64,000 nucleotides of DNA from Ceratodon purpureus (taxonomy: Eukaryota > Streptophyta > Bryopsida > Pseudoditrichales > Ditrichaceae): NCBI GenBank assembly GCA_014871385.1, contig CM026426.1, positions 90,316,893 through 90,380,892 of the forward strand, given 5' to 3'. Shown here in pieces: positions 12,652 through 23,600 of this stretch. Position numbers and translations under genes: made by a program. The notes beneath the pieces are model-generated. The model made no database searches and was not told the DNA's origin. It saw only the letters and a list, made by a program, of their open reading frames with translations. Every line of letters starts with the position of its first letter. The first letter of the stretch is position 1.

Positions 12652-15294
12652 GTGCACATGCAAGGGGAGTTGGGGTGGCCCAGGAAACTTACAGGTGCTG
12701 CGACCATCATCTCGGTACCTCGATCCTTACCTCAATCAGACCATAGTAGGGTTTGGGGGTGGTGCAAGGTCACAACACACACCAAACTGCAGTTATTCCC
12801 AAGAGATGGACAACATCACGGCTGGTGTAGCAGCTTCTCAACTCAGGTGCCGCAAGCTGTGTCGAAGGTATTACATCAAAGGTGTTGCTTTTTTCAAAGC
12901 ACCGCTTCACCGCCTCACCCCGCCGTCTGTCGCAGTCGCCCCGCAACCGAGCAACGAGGGATCACCGCTCATTGTGAAGAACCTTCCGACCCCTGTCGTG
13001 ACCAATCTACCGCAAACACTGTTGCAAGAAAGCAAGATCAAGTGAGAAGCTGCAAAGATAGAGTACGAAACCACCAAGACAGTACCCAGGAGCTCCAACA
13101 CAACAAATCAGCGTTTCCCTCACAAGGTTCTTTTCCTGCTTGCCGTGAGGCTGTTGCTCATTTTCCTCCTACTCGTCACTTTGTCACCCACTTTGTTACC
13201 AATTGTCATAAGGACAGTGGCAACATTCCTCCCGATACCTCTGACGACGCTTGCTTGAGGCCTGGTCACGGCGCTGATTCTGCTGAAGCTCGCTTGAGAG
13301 ACGCCCACCACGCTGATATACACGCACCGGATGCTGACCTTCCTAAAGACGAGAGAATAGAAATCGCCTGCCCTAAACTTGAACAAGGAAGGGTTGCTGT
13401 TTACCTCGCTAGCGCCAGCTGCACTCTCCGCCCCTGCTATCAAGGACAAGCACCGGCTTGCTCCCACTGCCAAAGCTGTCCAACGCTTGTCGACGCCTTT
13501 CTGAACATGTCTGCACAGAAATCCCTACGCCACAACATGGCGAATACGTCTGCATTTTTAGCATGTTTTGGACTGGAGGAGGAGTGCATGGAGATTGACA
13601 ACCCTACTCAAAGCCTTACCAAGTTACCAGCGGCGAAGGCAAATGAACATGATCTCAGCGCAGGAGCAAGCGGCGCAGGATCAAGCAGCAACACTAATAG
13701 ACCAAGAGAAAAAGACAGTACCTCCGCCTCGACACCTCTCAGCTCCCCGCAGGCGCCTCTTCACGTTAGTGTGCCCTCCCAGGCCATCCAGCGTCACCTA
13801 TGGCTGGGTTTCAAAAATATGGAGAAGCTCGCTTTGGAGCAAGGCTGTGAACCCTTGTTCACTGACGAGACAATTGCAGACAAGGTTACCCGAGGCATGC
13901 TCCAAGCAGAGGCTGCTGAAATGGAAGAGGTGAGTGTTTCTTTCCTACGAGTCCCACAGTTGTTGTATCCTAGCACAAGGGGAGACGGTACTGCAGGGCA
14001 GCACTTCAACCTTACGCAAGTACCATGCGACATTTCCGTTGATCCCATCACTTGTTTCTCCTTTGATTTTCAAATCTCTATTCATTTTGAGCTCCCTAAT
14101 ACCCCCATTTTTCACAAACATGTGAAAGAACTTGTAAGAAAGAGGTTGGAATTTATGAATATCTCTCTTGGGACTAAACTTATTGAACCCATTTCAGTTC
14201 TGTGTATGAGTGTAAAACGGGGTGGAGAGAAGGGGGTGTGGGCTGGTATAGTCAAGCTACATCTCCTCCACCCCAAAATCGATGGTATTGCTCTTTTGAA
14301 GGGCTTAAGACCATCTATCTTGTTACTTGATCCTTCATCAAATGTGGGCACCTTGGGAAAGGTATGTAAGTCTTACCATGCCATTGCAAGAAATAATAAT
14401 TTATCCGTTAAAATTACAAGTTAGAATTTTGTGAATGTGTCTCCATATGCTCTCTTCTTTGATGTGTTGGAGAGCAGTTTTAGAAGGGGCCTCTATTTTG
14501 AGGTGGTGGATGTGCAAAAGAACACTCCTCTTAACTATGCCTACATAGTTGCACCCACCCCTCTTCAAGCCAAGAGAATTAAAGAGAACCAAGTGACCAC
14601 TCATCATGAGCTGCTAGTAGGGAAAATGAAGAAGGGTCCATCACCTACCTTGGAGCAAAAGCAAAGGAAAGAAGCTCTCACCCTTACCCATTACATTCTT
14701 CCAATTCTTATGAGTATTGATGCTACATCCCTTGAAATTTACAATATTTTTGGAACCAAAAATGTGGTAAGTATTTGGTTCCACAAGCAAGATGGTTCAA
14801 AGCACAATGGAACTGCTAATGTGGAATGCCTTAGCCCATTTGTTTATAAAAAATGGGTAGGTAAAGAGGTAAAAATTGGAGTTTACCACGTTGAAATTAT
14901 CCCTCACCGTAGAAGCCTTGAGGAAAGTGAAAAACCCTCCAAGGAAGTGTTAGAAAAATTTGATTTTACTGACCCTAACGTGTGTTTGGTTAATACTGTG
15001 GAAGCCATTCAAAACCAACTTCAAGGAGAAGCAAGTGCTACCAAAGGTGAGGTTTTTACTACTATGAAGGAGGCAATTGAGGAAGGTAACAAGAAGTTGA
15101 AGGTGGAGTTACACAAGGAAATGACTGAGCTAAAGAAGAACATTATCACGGAGGCCCACCACTATGTAGATGATATTAACGAGAAGTTGAAAAAACAGAT
15201 GTTAGACATCCAAACTACACTTACCTTGGCACTTACCAGAATGCAACAATTTACCGGTGGAATTTTACTTCAAGACAAGCCAAATGTGGATTGA
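12652..15294 (+). CDS. LINE ORF1 protein, coiled coil at C-terminus, one in-frame TAG
   Basis: Two open segments (12652-14424 and 14431-15294) lie in the same frame, separated only by a TAG at 14422-14424. LINE ORF1 proteins are RNA-binding chaperones that form oligomers with the element RNA. The last 100 residues (about 14980-15270) are a heptad-rich Lys/Glu coiled coil with KEMTELKKNIITEAHHYVDD and INEKLKKQMLDIQTTLTLAL. I see no zinc knuckle or RRM I can name. A start at 13507 (MSAQKSLRHNMANTS) is as plausible as 12652, because the first 280 codons are low complexity. It ends 1.3 kb before ORF2. Confidence 0.6.
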
Positions 15295-16535
15295 CCACAA
15301 ATCGCCGAGGTAAAAAGAATTTATTGAAATACTACTATAGTTACTTATTAGTACATTGGCATAGTATTTTACTTAGATTTTACCGTGAGGTAAATATTTT
15401 TTCCTATAGTAGAAAACATTTGTTTTTACCGTGTTTTGAATACGATATGAAATATAATTACAATTACTGTACTTTACACTTGTGTAAATGTAATTACCAA
15501 CCAAATACTCATCCAAAACTACATCTCCAACCAAACTCAGAAATTCATCCAAAAGTTCATCCAAAATCTAGATCTCATCCCAAACATAGACTTCATCCAA
15601 AATTCAAAGTTCATCCAAAACTTAGATCACATCCAAAATCTAGATTTCATCCAAAACCCAGATTTCATCCAAAATTCAGCTTTCCCTCAAAATTCAGATT
15701 TCCTCCAAATTTTAGACTCTCTTCAAAATTCATACTTAATCCAAAAAACACTCTTTACTCAAAAATAAGACTTTACACCCCTCATAGACACAACCTTAGT
15801 ACAAACCACCACTTCCAAATATCACAATACAACTATAAAATGGCCTCGGCCTACCGGCCTCGCCATAATACAAAACAAAAATACCAAATAACATATAAAC
15901 TAATACCGAATATTATAAGTAAATATGGTCAAATTCAAACCACACCATTTCCAGAACTCCACACCCAACTACAACAATTTAACACACCTATTCACATATC
16001 TTTAAATCTAAAAAAATTACAAACACCCCCACTCGCCAAACCACTCTCTCACAAAAATTACAAACAATACCAAAATAAAAATCAAAAACTAAAAGTTACA
16101 GAAAAACTATCTACACCATTAATCTCCCTATATATTTCTTATCTTCTCTATCCCTTATTTACATCTCTTCTCACCTCTCTTCTTCTCCTTTTCAAAATCT
16201 CCTCTTATCTCTCTTCTTCCTCCATTTCATTTTCTTTCATATTCTTTTTATATTTTCATACTTCTTATTATCAAATCCTATATTTTCTCATCCTCCCCTC
16301 TCTCTCTTTCCGTGACTCTATCTATCGTTCCCCCTCCTACCTACCCTCATCTCCCCGTTGGCACCTTCTCCCCCCTCTACACTCTCTCTCTATCCCACAA
16401 CTTTCAACTCTACATCTTCAAACCAATAATCTCTCTAAAAAAATCACAATCTACAAAATACTAAGCCACCATTCCTACATATTTCTTATTCATATAAACA
16501 TTACACATATCACACTATCTCTAAAAATCCTCTAA
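15291..16535 (+). CDS. Low-complexity frame between LINE ORF1 and ORF2
   Basis: A 414-codon frame. Residues about 80-165 are made of an 18-bp tandem repeat (His-Pro-Lys-x-Arg-x units). Residues about 280-345 are a hydrophobic Ser/Leu/Phe/Tyr-rich tract encoded by a pyrimidine-rich stretch. It ends 20 bases before the 2A-like motif of ORF2, in a different frame. It could be an N-terminal extension of ORF2 (2A sequences usually link two products), or untranslated DNA kept open by lack of G. I favour the second view. Confidence 0.25.
   Translation: MTTNRRGKKNLLKYYYSYLLVHWHSILLRFYREVNIFSYSRKHLFLPCFEYDMKYNYNYCTLHLCKCNYQPNTHPKLHLQPNSEIHPKVHPKSRSHPKHRLHPKFKVHPKLRSHPKSRFHPKPRFHPKFSFPSKFRFPPNFRLSSKFILNPKNTLYSKIRLYTPHRHNLSTNHHFQISQYNYKMASAYRPRHNTKQKYQITYKLIPNIISKYGQIQTTPFPELHTQLQQFNTPIHISLNLKKLQTPPLAKPLSHKNYKQYQNKNQKLKVTEKLSTPLISLYISYLLYPLFTSLLTSLLLLFKISSYLSSSSISFSFIFFLYFHTSYYQILYFLILPSLSFRDSIYRSPSYLPSSPRWHLLPPLHSLSIPQLSTLHLQTNNLSKKITIYKILSHHSYIFLIHINITHITLSLKIL
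15500..15775 (+). repeat. 18-bp minisatellite, about 14 imperfect units
   Basis: Units resembling CATCCAAAATTCAGATTT recur with few changes. The unit length is a multiple of three, so it encodes a hexapeptide repeat of the type HPKFRF/HPKSRS. It sits at the point where base composition changes from balanced to G-poor. Confidence 0.75.
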
Positions 16536-16555
16536 AAAGAAACCCATCACACTAG

Positions 16556-16600
16556 AAACTCATACTAAGTAGCGATATTGAGACCAACCCAGGACCCATG
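16556..16600 (+). other. 2A-like translational recoding motif at ORF2 N-terminus
   Basis: In the frame of the ATG at 16598 the upstream codons read LILSSDIETNPGP followed by Met. All residues of the 2A consensus D-x-E-x-N-P-G-P are present. In 2A sequences the ribosome skips the Gly-Pro bond. Such motifs are known at the N-terminus of non-LTR retrotransposon proteins in trypanosomes and several animals. The frame is closed by TAG at 16553, so whatever is translated upstream must enter from another frame or start at a non-AUG codon. Confidence 0.75.
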
Positions 16601-19131
16601 CCAGATTTACTTAAAAACCACCCACCTATACACAAACGACGCTGTAAAACCTACTTTTTACCCTGTACCATAAAACTCCACCCAGAATATCAACACCTTG
16701 CAAATTGCTTTTCACCCCTCCTCAATACAACACACCCTGATTATATCATAGTTAATACTGATTACCCCCACCTCTCACACTACATTTTACAAATACAACA
16801 TCACCCATCACCTAGAATCTTATACGCACTCATCACCACTCTTAGCCTTCATCACCCGAAACATGCGACCAACTACTCATCGAGATTCCCAATCCAGACT
16901 GGACAACTCTTCTTCTGGAAAAAATGTCCAATTTACCGAACCCTCCAGAACGCCACATTCTTACCAAACACCCTTACATAGAATTCACACAAAACAATCT
17001 TCCACTAATAAAACCACTAGAAACCATACATACCGACGTATACGACTTTGTACATCAACACCATGATTCAATAAACCTTCAATAGTTAACAGAAAAATTC
17101 CCGTTCCTCCCAAATACACTATTAGAAGTAATACTTCGAATATATGAACCCATGCTAGAATATACACACCCCCCACCATTACCAAACATACCCCACGTCT
17201 CACCACAACAAACCCCCACAACAGCCCATGCTACAAAATTCACTACATAGAACGCCGCATCACTCAATACAGCCCTTCCAAACCTACAAGAATTAATTAC
17301 CAACACAACAGACGAACCTGCCATCATAACAATACAAGAAACCAAACTCACTGCTACAAAATCCACAAAATATATACAACGCTTATTTCCAAATTATAAA
17401 CTATTCTTTAATAACACACATGCCTTCACACGCTGCATACAACAACGGATGCCATACACACCGACAAGAGGCGGTCTTCTCACAATGATCAACAAAAAAT
17501 ATGCATACCCAGGCAACATCACAAAAATCCCCACTCCAAAAGAAATATCTCCCTACCTACAAATAATACAAATTAATAACAAACCACTACAAACACTCCT
17601 CATACTACATATATATATGCCATCCCACGTAGAGGACATACAATACATACCAATCATACAACAACACATCACACAACAACTCTATACACACCCAACTTTT
17701 ACTCACATTCTTTGCGGCGCTTTCAATCGCGATATTGCTCTTTGCGGGCGGCAAACTGAACACAACACTACACCCCCACAATCTGAAGACATAGAACGAC
17801 AAACCTTTACAGATAACCTCCAACTCCAATACATCCCCACAAACTGCCCATTTACAAGACAAGGAGGAAATAACTATACTCATACCAGCCTTATAGACGG
17901 CTTCTACATAAAAACCACAAACAACACAATATTTACTTCCACTATAGACAACAACCATAACCTCAACTCCGACCACTCTCCGGTCACGTTACACATCCCA
18001 CCAAACATACTACTAGCAAAACCTAGTCTCCCAATAAACCAAACTCCAAGACTACTCAACCCAATTCCACAAGAGAATATAGATAAATTTAAACTCGAAT
18101 ATTTTGAGGAAAATGCCCTGCTTATAAATGAACTCACTACACTACTCTCCATAGAACATCTTAGAGACAACCAATGGCAAACTTCCTACACGCAACTAGA
18201 TCATTTAGTCCACAATATATCTGACAAAATCCAGGAAACTTGTAATGCACCTCCCCTCCCAATACTAACAGACCATACATCCCCACAAGGAGGTTTTCTC
18301 CCTCGAAAACTACAAAAAACATGGAAGAAACATCTAGCCACATACTACCTCATCCGTAAAACTATTTATATAACAAAAAATTTACCAAACTGGCAAACAC
18401 ACCCCATAATAGAAGAACTAAATAACCACACCAATACCATAATCCCACCACTTCCAACTAACGAAGCCCTTCAACAAGCTTGGATCCAAACCATAGCTGA
18501 TATAGCCAAACAATCAAAACTCCACACTCGAAAAATCACTACTAAATACACCCAACAATGTGTCAAAAACGCAATATTTAAATACAGACAACTATACGAC
18601 AAAAGCCCAAAAAAGATAAACAAACAGGTCTTCAAAAACCAAGACACACCCCCACTAGATTGCATTCTAGACTGTAACAACAACATTCTCACCAACCCAG
18701 AAGATATCGCAATTGAAATCCACACTCAACAATCCATTAGTAACCGACCCACAGTACCTACATGCTACTTCCAACCTGAACACCCCCCACAATGCACCTG
18801 TGGAGTCAGACAATACCCCTGGCACGACCTAGATGGCTTTGTCTTAGAAAAACGTAGAAATCCCCATATCCCACTACACAAACATTTTACTAAAGAAATA
18901 TTTGAAACATGTCTTAAAAACTTATTTAGCAACAAAATTCCTGGCCTAGACAAGATCCCAAACTCAATTCTTAAAAACATGCGAGAAAATTTCCACGAAC
19001 TACTCTTTCTCTTTTTACCCATTGCTATAAACAAAAACAAATTCCCACCTCATGGAAAACAAGTCTCACCATATTACTCTATAAAAAAGGAGACCCTACC
19101 CAACTGCATAACCATAGACCAATTGCCCTAG
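16598..19131 (+). pseudogene. LINE ORF2, N-terminal part: AP-type endonuclease and linker
   Basis: The first segment (16598-16981) is open but unassigned. From about 17265 the frame encodes an exonuclease-endonuclease-phosphatase fold: LNTALPNLQELI, AIITIQETKL (catalytic Glu), LCGAFNRD near 17713 and NSDHSPV near 17968 (catalytic Asp-His). The usual GDFN is GAFN here, so a metal-binding Asp appears lost. Two TAG codons (17083, 17248) lie ahead of the domain. A linker of about 270 residues follows to the RT, including FSNKIPGLDKIPNSILKNM (RT motif 0/1) near 18920-18980. The frame then shifts near 19040 to that of the RT. The enzyme nicks target DNA to prime reverse transcription. Confidence 0.75.
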
Positions 19132-21128
19132 CAAACACAATTTATAAATTTTTTACAAGCACTTTAACATATATACTATCAGCATGTGGGGAAGAATATC
19201 AGATACTACATGATAGCCAAGAAGGCTTCAGAGCCGAAAGAAGCACAGCCCGTCAGCTACAACTTTTCATTGCCGCACTAGAAGATGCAAAATTCACCAA
19301 CCAAGATATATACTTGCTCTATATCGATTTTAAAAATGCATTTGGCTCCCTCGACCATGCCAGACTCCTTGTTGTTATGAAAGACCTCGGTTACCCAATC
19401 GACGCAATCATGCTAATTGGAAACATATACTCCCACTCTCACACAATAATTTCTGGTGAACATTTTGGTAAAACAAAACCCATACCGATTCAAAGAGGCA
19501 CCATACAAGGAGACACACTCAGCCCCTATCTTTTCCTTATATTTCTTGAACCATTACTTCGCTGGCTACAAAAAGGGAACCATGGTTACACATTTGGAAC
19601 ATCTAAAATCAACATTAGCTCCGCAGCCTACGCAGATGACCTTGTTGCCCTAACACATACTTTAAATTCTTTACAAACCCAACTCAACAAAATTGACAGA
19701 TTTTGCAAATGGGCAGGAATGCATCTCAGAGTTACAAAATGTGCTGTCACTGTTTGCCCTAACAAAACCAAAATGCAACCCACTAAATTCAAAACTTACA
19801 TACAAGACTACCAAATCACCTATAGAAATCAACTACTCCCCGTACTTCATCAAAATGAACCCTATACCTACTTAGGCATACAATTAGTCCCCTCTCTCAA
19901 ATGGAAAATTCAAACACATATTACTACTACTAAAGTCATCGACCAATGCAAACGACTAACCAAATGCCCAGCCACAATAAAACAAAGAATTAGCATGATT
20001 GACACAGTCATCCGAGCTGGCATTGCCTACAGTTTCTTTGCAGTCCCATACTCACTACCAACCATTAAAAAACTTGACAAAAAAATTATTGCCATCCAAA
20101 AAACAATATGCGGACTCCCGAGGAGCACTGCCAACATAATCACACAACTCCCCCACGAACTCTTTGGCTTGGAAGCCTTCTCCCTAAAAAACACATACCT
20201 TAGATGCATTAGCGAACAACTTCGCAATGCACTAAACGACAAAGGACGCCTCAGAACAATCTATAAAGGATTAACTCACCACATACTTGCCAAAGCAGGC
20301 GGTGCCAAAGATATCCCAAGAATTAAACCTCAAGATTGCAAACGATCTCCAACAACATGCACACTCTACCTTACAAAAACAGCAAGTCGTATACATCTCA
20401 AAAGCACAGAAGAAACCTTTCCGCTACATCAAACCGAATTAGAACTAGAACGGACCTCTATTACAACCACTGAACTCCCACATTTAGACCCCCAACTCAC
20501 TCTCAAACTCTTATATAAACTTCTAGCCCATAACATACATACAATAAAACATCTTACTCTCCCAAATGGCACACACCTAATGTCCCCGAAAAACTTTACA
20601 ATATACTACCAAAAACCTACAAGACTAGAAAAAAGCGCCCTCAATCTAGCAGCACAACTCTTTTGTAAACAAAAATGCACCGCCCTCTGCCCAGATACTT
20701 GCCAATCACACTCACCCCCATACACATTAAAAGAAAAATACAAACTAGACAACCACCAAATAATACCACTTAGACCTATCCAACCGATACAAAACCCTCT
20801 AAATCTTCAATTACCTGCACCAAAGCCTTCCCCAAAAATGCTAAAAGATCCCATTAAATACCCCCTCTACACAATACTAAAACATAAAACAACCACAACA
20901 AAAGACAAATATAAAATTTTCAAAACATATAATTCTTATTTATCCCAATGGATTGATACAAACCAAATCATATACAAAAAATGGCTCGCCCAACGACACT
21001 TGTTCCCATTAAACCGTCCACTAGTAATCCAACACAACCAACACCTTCTCACCAATTACTACACACAACACAGAAATCAACATTATCAACATATCATAAC
21101 CACATTATTTACACCTGCTCAACCCTGA
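19050..21128 (+). CDS. LINE ORF2: reverse transcriptase domain
   Basis: Coherent from HRPIALANTIYKFF (about 19105) to the TGA at 21126. RT motifs in order: EGFRAERSTARQLQLF (motif 2), YLLYIDFKNAFGSLDH with the motif A Asp (about 19320), IQRGTIQGDTLSPYLFLIFL (motif B), AAYADDLVAL with the YADD catalytic box (about 19627), FCKWAGMHLRVTKCAVTV (motif D) and YTYLGIQLVPSLKWK (motif E). All catalytic Asp residues are intact. The thumb region is followed by a Cys cluster, CKQKCTALCPDTC near 20670. The TGA at 21126 interrupts a frame that otherwise runs on to 22667. Confidence 0.9.
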   Translation, partial: SWKTSLTILLYKKGDPTQLHNHRPIALANTIYKFFTSTLTYILSACGEEYQILHDSQEGFRAERSTARQLQLFIAALEDAKFTNQDIYLLYIDFKNAFGSLDHARLLVVMKDLGYPIDAIMLIGNIYSHSHTIISGEHFGKTKPIPIQRGTIQGDTLSPYLFLIFLEPLLRWLQKGNHGYTFGTSKINISSAAYADDLVALTHTLNSLQTQLNKIDRFCKWAGMHLRVTKCAVTVCPNKTKMQPTKFKTYIQDYQITYRNQLLPVLHQNEPYTYLGIQLVPSLKWKIQTHITTTKVIDQCKRLTKCPATIKQRISMIDTVIRAGIAYSFFAVPYSLPTIKKLDKKIIAIQKTICGLPRSTANIITQLPHELFGLEAFSLKNTYLRCISEQLRNALNDKGRLRTIYKGLTHHILAKAGGAKDIPRIKPQDCKRSPTTCTLYLTKTASRIHLKSTEETFPLHQTELELERTSITTTELPHLDPQLTLKLLYKLLAHNIHTIKHLTLPNGTHLMSPKNFTIYYQKPTRLEKSALNLAAQLFCKQKCTALCPDTCQSHSPPYTLKEKYKLDNHQIIPLRPIQPIQNPLNLQLPAPKPSPKMLKDPIKYPLYTILKHKTTTTKDKYKIFKTYNSYLSQWIDTNQIIYKKWLAQRHLFPLNRPLVIQHNQHLLTNYYTQHRNQHYQHIITTLFTPAQP

Positions 21129-22132
21129 GACACAAGATTCATCCCCCCGCCAACTATCACTTCTAACATCAAAACCTCCACAATTGAATGTAACCCTGAA
21201 AAAGACATCGTTGCCTCAAAATGTACCCTCCACACACAAACCGACATAATTCACATATACAACGACTCTGGAAAGTATCTCACCACCATCCCTACTACAA
21301 GGATAGCATGGCTATGGCAACAATATAACACCAACAAACACAATAACCACAGAATCATACCTGCCATACAAAACTTTGAAACAGAAGTAGCTTGGTTATA
21401 TCAAAGATATGCACACAAAACCAGCAAAACAAACCCTAAACAAACGCCACACCACTCCATTCCATCCCCAATTCTAGACCCACTCAATACAACCTTTCAA
21501 ATAACCCACTCATACTTCTCCTCACCAATTACATGTTCCACTACACACACCCAATTTTACTCACAATTTCCACGAGATAAAATATTTGGCTCGTTAGGCA
21601 CTGCCTTTGAATATAAATGGCAAGGCATTGGATATGCTCACCCTCACAATGCTGCAATAGCACAACAAGCCATCCACTGGGCCCGATTAGCAGCAAAACA
21701 AGATCCTAATACCATCACCATCTTAGCTCTCCCAGACTCTAGCTGGTATCAAAACCTATCACCATACATAGGCCCCTATCCAGATACACATGCCTTAATC
21801 CACTTTGCCGCTGATACCATCACATATGACGAACCCACTCCACTTCTCGACAAAACGACACCTGAACCTTTAGCTTTACATATTTGGTGCATTCACCATC
21901 AAAACAACACTCTCGTTAACCCCAACCAAATCAATACACTAAATACAACCCTAAATACCCTACACATCCCACACTACCACACCCAAATTATACCACCAAT
22001 ACCACCCAACACACAAGTCAACAAAAATAAAAAATGGAACACATCATTCTACCCTCCATACCAAAATCCACAACATCATCACACATCACCCATACCAACC
22101 TATGACATTCCTACCACACTCAAATTCTTACC
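21129..22132 (+). pseudogene. LINE ORF2: unassigned region, possibly Dam-like methyltransferase
   Basis: The same frame as the RT continues without a stop. The core is WQGIGYAHPHNAAIAQQAIH followed by WARLAAKQDPNTITILALPD and SSWYQNLSPY, about 21618-21770. The order aromatic-x-x-P-P, helix, hydrophobic strand ending in LP, then W-Y is that of phage-type Dam methyltransferases, also found after RNase H in DIRS elements. The second Pro of the NPPY-like motif IV is His here, so activity is unlikely. This is a weak pattern match by eye. I know of no LINE family with this domain as standard. Confidence 0.35.
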
Positions 22133-22667
22133 ACTTTACAGCTACTACACAGATGGCTCCTTCCTACCACCGCAAAAAGCAGATGACGGCCACTGGAAAA
22201 AAGAAAAAGCAGGCTACGGAATATACAATCCATCTAAACCTGACATACAAATATCGAAAAGATTACCTAGACTCCAAACATGTTTTCGTGCAGAACTCAT
22301 GGCTATCCCTGAAACACTCTTAATACTTACAACTAAATATCATAACGAACCCGCACATATCTTCACTGACTGTCTCAACTGCATTCAAGTTCTCAACACA
22401 CAACTCCAGCACCCCACTCAACAGAATAACCATGCAGGCAAAACCATCCTACAAGAAATGGTTGGGATGCTCAAAAAACTTACACAACCCACGACAATAT
22501 ACAAAGTCAAAGCACACTCCAAAATTGACGTCAATAAACAAGCAGATAAACTAGCAAAAGCCGGTACTATGAAACGCAACTATCAAAAAGCTGCTAAACC
22601 ACACGAATTTGCACATACAACACCTTACTACTTTCATAAAGACACATGGCCTGGTCCACACAAATGA
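22133..22667 (+). CDS. LINE ORF2: RNase H domain
   Basis: Encodes a type I RNase H with all four acidic positions visible: SYYTDGSFLP (first Asp, about 22140), CFRAELMAIPETLLI (Glu), HIFTDCLNCIQVL (second Asp), and VKAHSKIDVNKQADKLAKAG (His and last Asp, about 22508-22565). RNase H removes the RNA from the RNA:DNA hybrid. It is typical of a minority of LINE clades (I, R1, some L1 of plants, Dualen). The frame closes at 22665. Confidence 0.85.
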
Positions 22668-23600
22668 CCAGATAAAGGACCAGTCCGCAACTTAGAAGAA
22701 TATATAAAAAAATACGATCGCAACAATAACCTCATAGAGTTAGCATCGAAACTTCCTAATATAAACAAATGGACATCAAATCCCATTATTGATAAAACAC
22801 TATCTAATGACTTTTGGAAAAACCCCGAAATAACTGACTCCCAGAAGACAAGCATACTCAAATTTAGAACTGATCAGTACATGGGAAACGCCCGCAAACA
22901 ACTAATTTTTGGCATACAACGATTCCCCTCAAAAAACTGCTCCATTTGTAATACACAAGATGCAGATACTTGGCTATATGTACTATTATTATGTCAACAC
23001 CACCACATTCATGCACTTCGAATAAAAAGACATAACAAAGCCGTATGGGAATTAAGAAAACCCATACTCTCCTCCCAAAAATCAAGATGTTACACCCTTA
23101 TGAATGCGGGAACATTTAACAACACACCACAAGAAAATACAGTACCTTTTTGGTTACTACCTTGCACATGCCAACAACGTAGATGCAAATGCAATGCTCG
23201 ACTCAAACCAGATTTACTATGCATCAAAGTCCTCCCCTACCAAAGCCTACCTCCACTTCGCCCCGACAAAAACTTCACCATACAATTTATCGAATTCATC
23301 TACACAAATAATAGATTTTCACCCGAAGCAATTGGTAGAAACATTATAAAATACCTACCTCTAATTAATGACATCACTAACCACGGATGGAAAGTTGACC
23401 CTATCCTAATTATCACAGCCGGAGCCCGAGGCAACACACACATTCCCCCAATGCAACAACTCGAAAAAATATTCAAAATCGGTGAAAACTCTATTAGACA
23501 TACATTCAAAGCAATCGATACCATTGCCATCCAACATGCAACCTCAATTCTACTACATAAACGTCGAATAGAAAATAACCAACCATTACCAACAGAATAA
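22668..23600 (+). CDS. LINE ORF2 C-terminus: CCHH knuckle and candidate restriction-like endonuclease
   Basis: The frame starting at 22881 is preceded by related sequence from 22668. A CCHH knuckle reads CSICNTQDADTWLYVLLLCQ then HHHIHALRIKRHN (22940-23035). The last 150 residues contain RLKPDLLCI and RPDKNFTIQFIEFIY, then GRNIIKYLPLINDITNHGWK, ILIITAGARG and ILLHKRRIEN. The pattern R/K-P-D, Glu 10-25 residues later, then K-Y matches the PD-(D/E)xK restriction-like endonuclease of R2-type and Dualen LINEs. Together with the AP endonuclease this would make a dual-endonuclease LINE. The zinc knuckle is firm; the endonuclease call is moderate. Confidence 0.6.
   Translation, partial: PDKGPVRNLEEYIKKYDRNNNLIELASKLPNINKWTSNPIIDKTLSNDFWKNPEITDSQKTSILKFRTDQYMGNARKQLIFGIQRFPSKNCSICNTQDADTWLYVLLLCQHHHIHALRIKRHNKAVWELRKPILSSQKSRCYTLMNAGTFNNTPQENTVPFWLLPCTCQQRRCKCNARLKPDLLCIKVLPYQSLPPLRPDKNFTIQFIEFIYTNNRFSPEAIGRNIIKYLPLINDITNHGWKVDPILIITAGARGNTHIPPMQQLEKIFKIGENSIRHTFKAIDTIAIQHATSILLHKRRIENNQPLPTE

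Noticed and set aside
22102-22323. Separate plus-strand gene of 73 codons
   Set aside because: It is out of frame with the RNase H domain that covers the same DNA and has all catalytic residues.
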